Positions 31,537 to 34,003 of a stretch of 34,003 nt of DNA are shown here, piece by piece. This DNA is from Rhodothermales bacterium. Its GTDB lineage: Bacteria > Bacteroidota > Rhodothermia > Rhodothermales > JAHQVL01. The first letter of the stretch is position 1; each line of letters opens with the position of its first letter. The notes beneath the pieces were generated by a model. That model made no database searches. It had not been told where the DNA came from and saw only the letters and a program-made list of their open reading frames with translations. The position numbers and the translations under genes were made by a program. Where the stretch lies: contig JAWXAX010000072.1 of NCBI GenBank assembly GCA_034439735.1, positions 1-34,003 of the forward strand, read 5' to 3'.

Positions 31537-33963
31537 ATGCTAAAAAACTACCTCACCCTCGCCCTACGCACCCTCTGGCGCGACAAAGGCTACGCCGGCA
31601 TCAATATCGTCGGCCTCAGCGTCGGGATCGCCTGCAGCGTCCTGATCTTCCTCTTCGTCCGCTCCGAATGGAGCTACGACCGCTTCCACACCCACGCCGA
31701 CCGCCTCCATCGCGCCTGGGTCCGCGAGGCCTACGACGGGGGGCAGACGTACTTCAACAGCGTCACCCCGCTCCCCCTCGGACCAACGCTGGCAGCCACC
31801 TACCCGGAGGTGGAGGCGTTCACCCGCGTGGTCGCCTTCGAAAACCTGGTGCAGTACGAGGACGACCGCTTCATGGAATCGATCCGACTCGTAGATCGGC
31901 ACTTTTTCGACCTGTTTGATTTCGAAGGGATCGCCGGCGATCCCCGCACGGCGCTTTCCGGGCAAAACGGGGCGGTGCTCACGGAGGACGCCGCCAGTCG
32001 GATCTTCGGTACGCCTGAGGTGATCGGGAATACGGTCTCTATCCGCGTCGGCGACGAGGCCTTCGAGGCGTTTGTGGTCCAGGCCGTCGTGGCGAATCCG
32101 CCGGCTACCAGCAGCATCCAGTTTGATGTCTTGCTGCCCTTCGAAGTCGGCGACGGCCGAATCTGGCCGCCTCGTGCGCATCAGGCCTGGTTTAACGTCG
32201 TACCCGAAACGTACATCCTCCTGCGCCCCGGGGTCGACGCCGCGTCCCTCGAAGCCAAATTTCCGGCCATGATCGCCTCGGCGCTCGGCGACCAGGTGTC
32301 CCCGGGCCAGTATACCATCGGTCTTCAGTCGATGACGGATATCCATCTCAATCCCGCGATCCCACAGGGCATCGCTCTCGTCAGCGATCCGGGGTATTCG
32401 TATCTCCTCGCGGCCATTGCATCCTTGATCCTGGTGATCGCCTGCATCAACTTCACCATCCTGGCCATCGGACGATCGGCCGGCCGGGCGACGGAGGTGG
32501 GGATTCGCAAGGCCGTAGGAGCCAGCCGGCCCCAACTCATGCGGCAGTTCTGGGGCGAGACGCTGGTGCTCACGGCCCTTACGTTGATCGGCGGGTTCGG
32601 ACTTGCGTCCCTTGCCCTACCCCTGTTCAACGAACTCGCCGGCCAGCAATTGACGTTGACGCTTGACGGCACGATTGTGATGGCGGCGCTGGCCCTCTTC
32701 CTGGGTGTCGGTTTGCTGTCAGGGGCGTATCCGGCCTTTGTTATGTCCGACTATCGGCCCATTCAGGTGCTGAAGGGAGCCGTCATCGCCGGCCGGCGCG
32801 GCAGTTGGTTGCGAAGGAGCCTTATCGCCGTCCAGTTTGTGGTCTCAATTGCCCTGATCGCCGGCACGCTGGTCATCCGGTCCCAACTGGACTACATTCG
32901 AAACCGCGACCTCGGTTTCGAGCGGGAGCAGGTGGTGATCGTGGACACCGGCGTGTCACCCGAGCAGGGCCTGCCGATCGTGGAACGGTTGCGGAACGAA
33001 CTCGCCGGCGATCCAGGAGTCGCCGCGGTCGGTAGCGCGCGGTTCGTGATGGGCGGCGGCTCGTGGCTCCGCGCTGGCTACCGGGCCAACGACGGCTCGT
33101 TTCGGGAGTTTAACCTCAACGTGGTCGACCCGGCCTATGTCGAAGCGATGGGGATGGAGATGGTCGCCGGCCGCAATTTCTCGGATGAAATCCCGTCCGA
33201 TCACCAACAGGGGATCATTGTGAACGAGGCCTTCGTGGCCGCCTACGGGTGGACGGACCCGCTGAATGCCCAACTCTCCGGGGATTTCGGGCCGCATCGA
33301 ATCGTGGGCGTCGTGCGGGATTTTAACTACGCCTCGCTCCACACGGAAGTGATGCCGCTGGCTCTCGTCCAGGACCCCACCGCGATACTTCAGGGAGTGT
33401 CCGATCAGAACGCCGGCCAGTCGGACTCCCCAAAACTCGCCATCCGCCTCCGTGCGGGGGAAGTTCGCGACGCCATCGGCCGGCTCGAAGCGGCATGGAA
33501 AGCCGTGGCGCCCGAGCAGGAGTTCGCCTATACGTTTCTGGATCAGGCGCTCGAGAGCCAGTACCGGCAGGAGCAGGAACTGGGCCGGATGGTCGGCATG
33601 GCGTCAGGCCTGGCCGTATTTATCGCCTGCCTCGGTCTGTTCGGACTCGCCACGCTCACCGTGGCGAGGCGGACTAAGGAGATCGGAATCCGCAAAGTGC
33701 TCGGCGCCTCGTCGCCGCACCTCGTGATGCTCATCGCCAGCGAGTTCGTTATCCTGATCGGGTTTGCGTTCCTGATCGCCACGCCGGCGGCCTGGGTAGC
33801 CATGCAGCGCTGGTTGGATGGATTTGCGTACCGGATCGATCTGTCGCTCGCCCTGTTCGTCGGCGCGGGCGTGCTGGTTCTGCTGGTCGCCCTCGCCACC
33901 GTAAGCCTTCAGGCCATCCGCGCCGCGCTGGCGGACCCGGTGGATAGTTTGCGATATGAATGA
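31537..33963 (+). CDS. ABC transporter permease 3 (MacB/FtsX type)
   Basis: The 808-residue product starts MLKNYLTLALRTLWRDK and ends ALADPVDSLRYE. It repeats the duplicated FtsX architecture: helix NIVGLSVGIACSVLIFLFV, a MacB-like periplasmic domain, the middle helices with LVIACINFTILAIGRSAGRATEVGIRKAVGAS, a second half from SLIAVQFVVSIALIAGTLVI, and a C-terminal block with TKEIGIRKVLGASSPHLVMLIASEF. It is complete in the window. Its upstream gap of 230 bases, filled by a hairpin array, is three times that of permease 2, so its expression relative to the upstream genes may be lowered or uncoupled. Confidence 0.94.
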   Translation: MLKNYLTLALRTLWRDKGYAGINIVGLSVGIACSVLIFLFVRSEWSYDRFHTHADRLHRAWVREAYDGGQTYFNSVTPLPLGPTLAATYPEVEAFTRVVAFENLVQYEDDRFMESIRLVDRHFFDLFDFEGIAGDPRTALSGQNGAVLTEDAASRIFGTPEVIGNTVSIRVGDEAFEAFVVQAVVANPPATSSIQFDVLLPFEVGDGRIWPPRAHQAWFNVVPETYILLRPGVDAASLEAKFPAMIASALGDQVSPGQYTIGLQSMTDIHLNPAIPQGIALVSDPGYSYLLAAIASLILVIACINFTILAIGRSAGRATEVGIRKAVGASRPQLMRQFWGETLVLTALTLIGGFGLASLALPLFNELAGQQLTLTLDGTIVMAALALFLGVGLLSGAYPAFVMSDYRPIQVLKGAVIAGRRGSWLRRSLIAVQFVVSIALIAGTLVIRSQLDYIRNRDLGFEREQVVIVDTGVSPEQGLPIVERLRNELAGDPGVAAVGSARFVMGGGSWLRAGYRANDGSFREFNLNVVDPAYVEAMGMEMVAGRNFSDEIPSDHQQGIIVNEAFVAAYGWTDPLNAQLSGDFGPHRIVGVVRDFNYASLHTEVMPLALVQDPTAILQGVSDQNAGQSDSPKLAIRLRAGEVRDAIGRLEAAWKAVAPEQEFAYTFLDQALESQYRQEQELGRMVGMASGLAVFIACLGLFGLATLTVARRTKEIGIRKVLGASSPHLVMLIASEFVILIGFAFLIATPAAWVAMQRWLDGFAYRIDLSLALFVGAGVLVLLVALATVSLQAIRAALADPVDSLRYE

Positions 33964-33977
33964 TTGCGGTACCCACC

Positions 33978-34003
33978 TGGAGACGCAACATGTTGCGTCT
34001 CCA
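33978..34003. repeat. Perfect 26-base palindrome after permease 3
   Basis: TGGAGACGCAACA is followed directly by its own reverse complement, reaching the last base of the window. The GAGACGC/GCGTCTC arms match those of the hairpins in the two earlier permease gaps, with AACATGTT at the centre. Such GAGACGC palindromes are, as I recall, common intergenic repeats in Bacteroidota and cyanobacteria. A longer array may continue beyond the edge. Confidence 0.8.

Overview
The window is high-GC and fits a Gram-negative bacterium of the Rhodothermota/Bacteroidota side of the tree. The grounds are the gene order murD-ftsW-murG-murC-ftsQ-ftsA-ftsZ without ddl or murB between murC and ftsQ, the 800-residue FtsX-type permeases ending in SLRYE, the signal-peptide-bearing RHS protein, and mostly weak ribosome binding sites. 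This assignment is an inference from gene content, not from a marker search.

Region 1 (210-9168) is the distal half of a division and cell wall (dcw) cluster, all on the + strand. MurD, MurC and MurG make the cytoplasmic and lipid-linked peptidoglycan precursors, FtsW polymerises glycan at the septum, and FtsQ, FtsA and FtsZ build the divisome. It closes with a clear intrinsic terminator at 9327-9367. A repeat element lies just upstream of murD, and an inverted repeat separates murD from ftsW.

Region 2 (9465-13406) is accessory envelope material. It holds a secreted glycosidase-like/membrane fusion gene broken by one in-frame TAG, a POTRA-less Omp85-type barrel gene, and two unrecognised genes on the - strand.

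Region 3 (13620-20144) is a polymorphic toxin locus. A 1914-residue RHS protein ends in a variable tip, followed by an overlapping probable immunity gene and a second small orphan gene. Base composition turns AT-rich at the tip. A short element with terminal inverted repeats sits directly after and supplies the last gene's stop codon. A truncated relative of this element lies at the window's left edge.

Region 4 (20307-34003) is a regulated exporter locus. On the - strand are an NtrC-type sigma-54 response regulator, its histidine kinase (two membrane helices with almost no periplasmic loop) and an AraC/Ogt fusion. Divergently, a near-consensus sigma-54 promoter (24167-24182), with an upstream palindrome (24069-24083), precedes a periplasmic adaptor gene, an ABC ATPase and three tandem MacB/FtsX-type permeases of about 800 residues. 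Related GACGCC/GGCGTC hairpins lie in the gaps between permeases 1 and 2 and permeases 2 and 3. In the second gap the hairpin has expanded into an 11-unit array. A palindrome sharing the GAGACGC/GCGTCTC arms follows permease 3. The best candidate for an undescribed system is this kinase / sigma-54 activator / one-ATPase-three-permease exporter module. The RHS tip with its immunity genes comes second.
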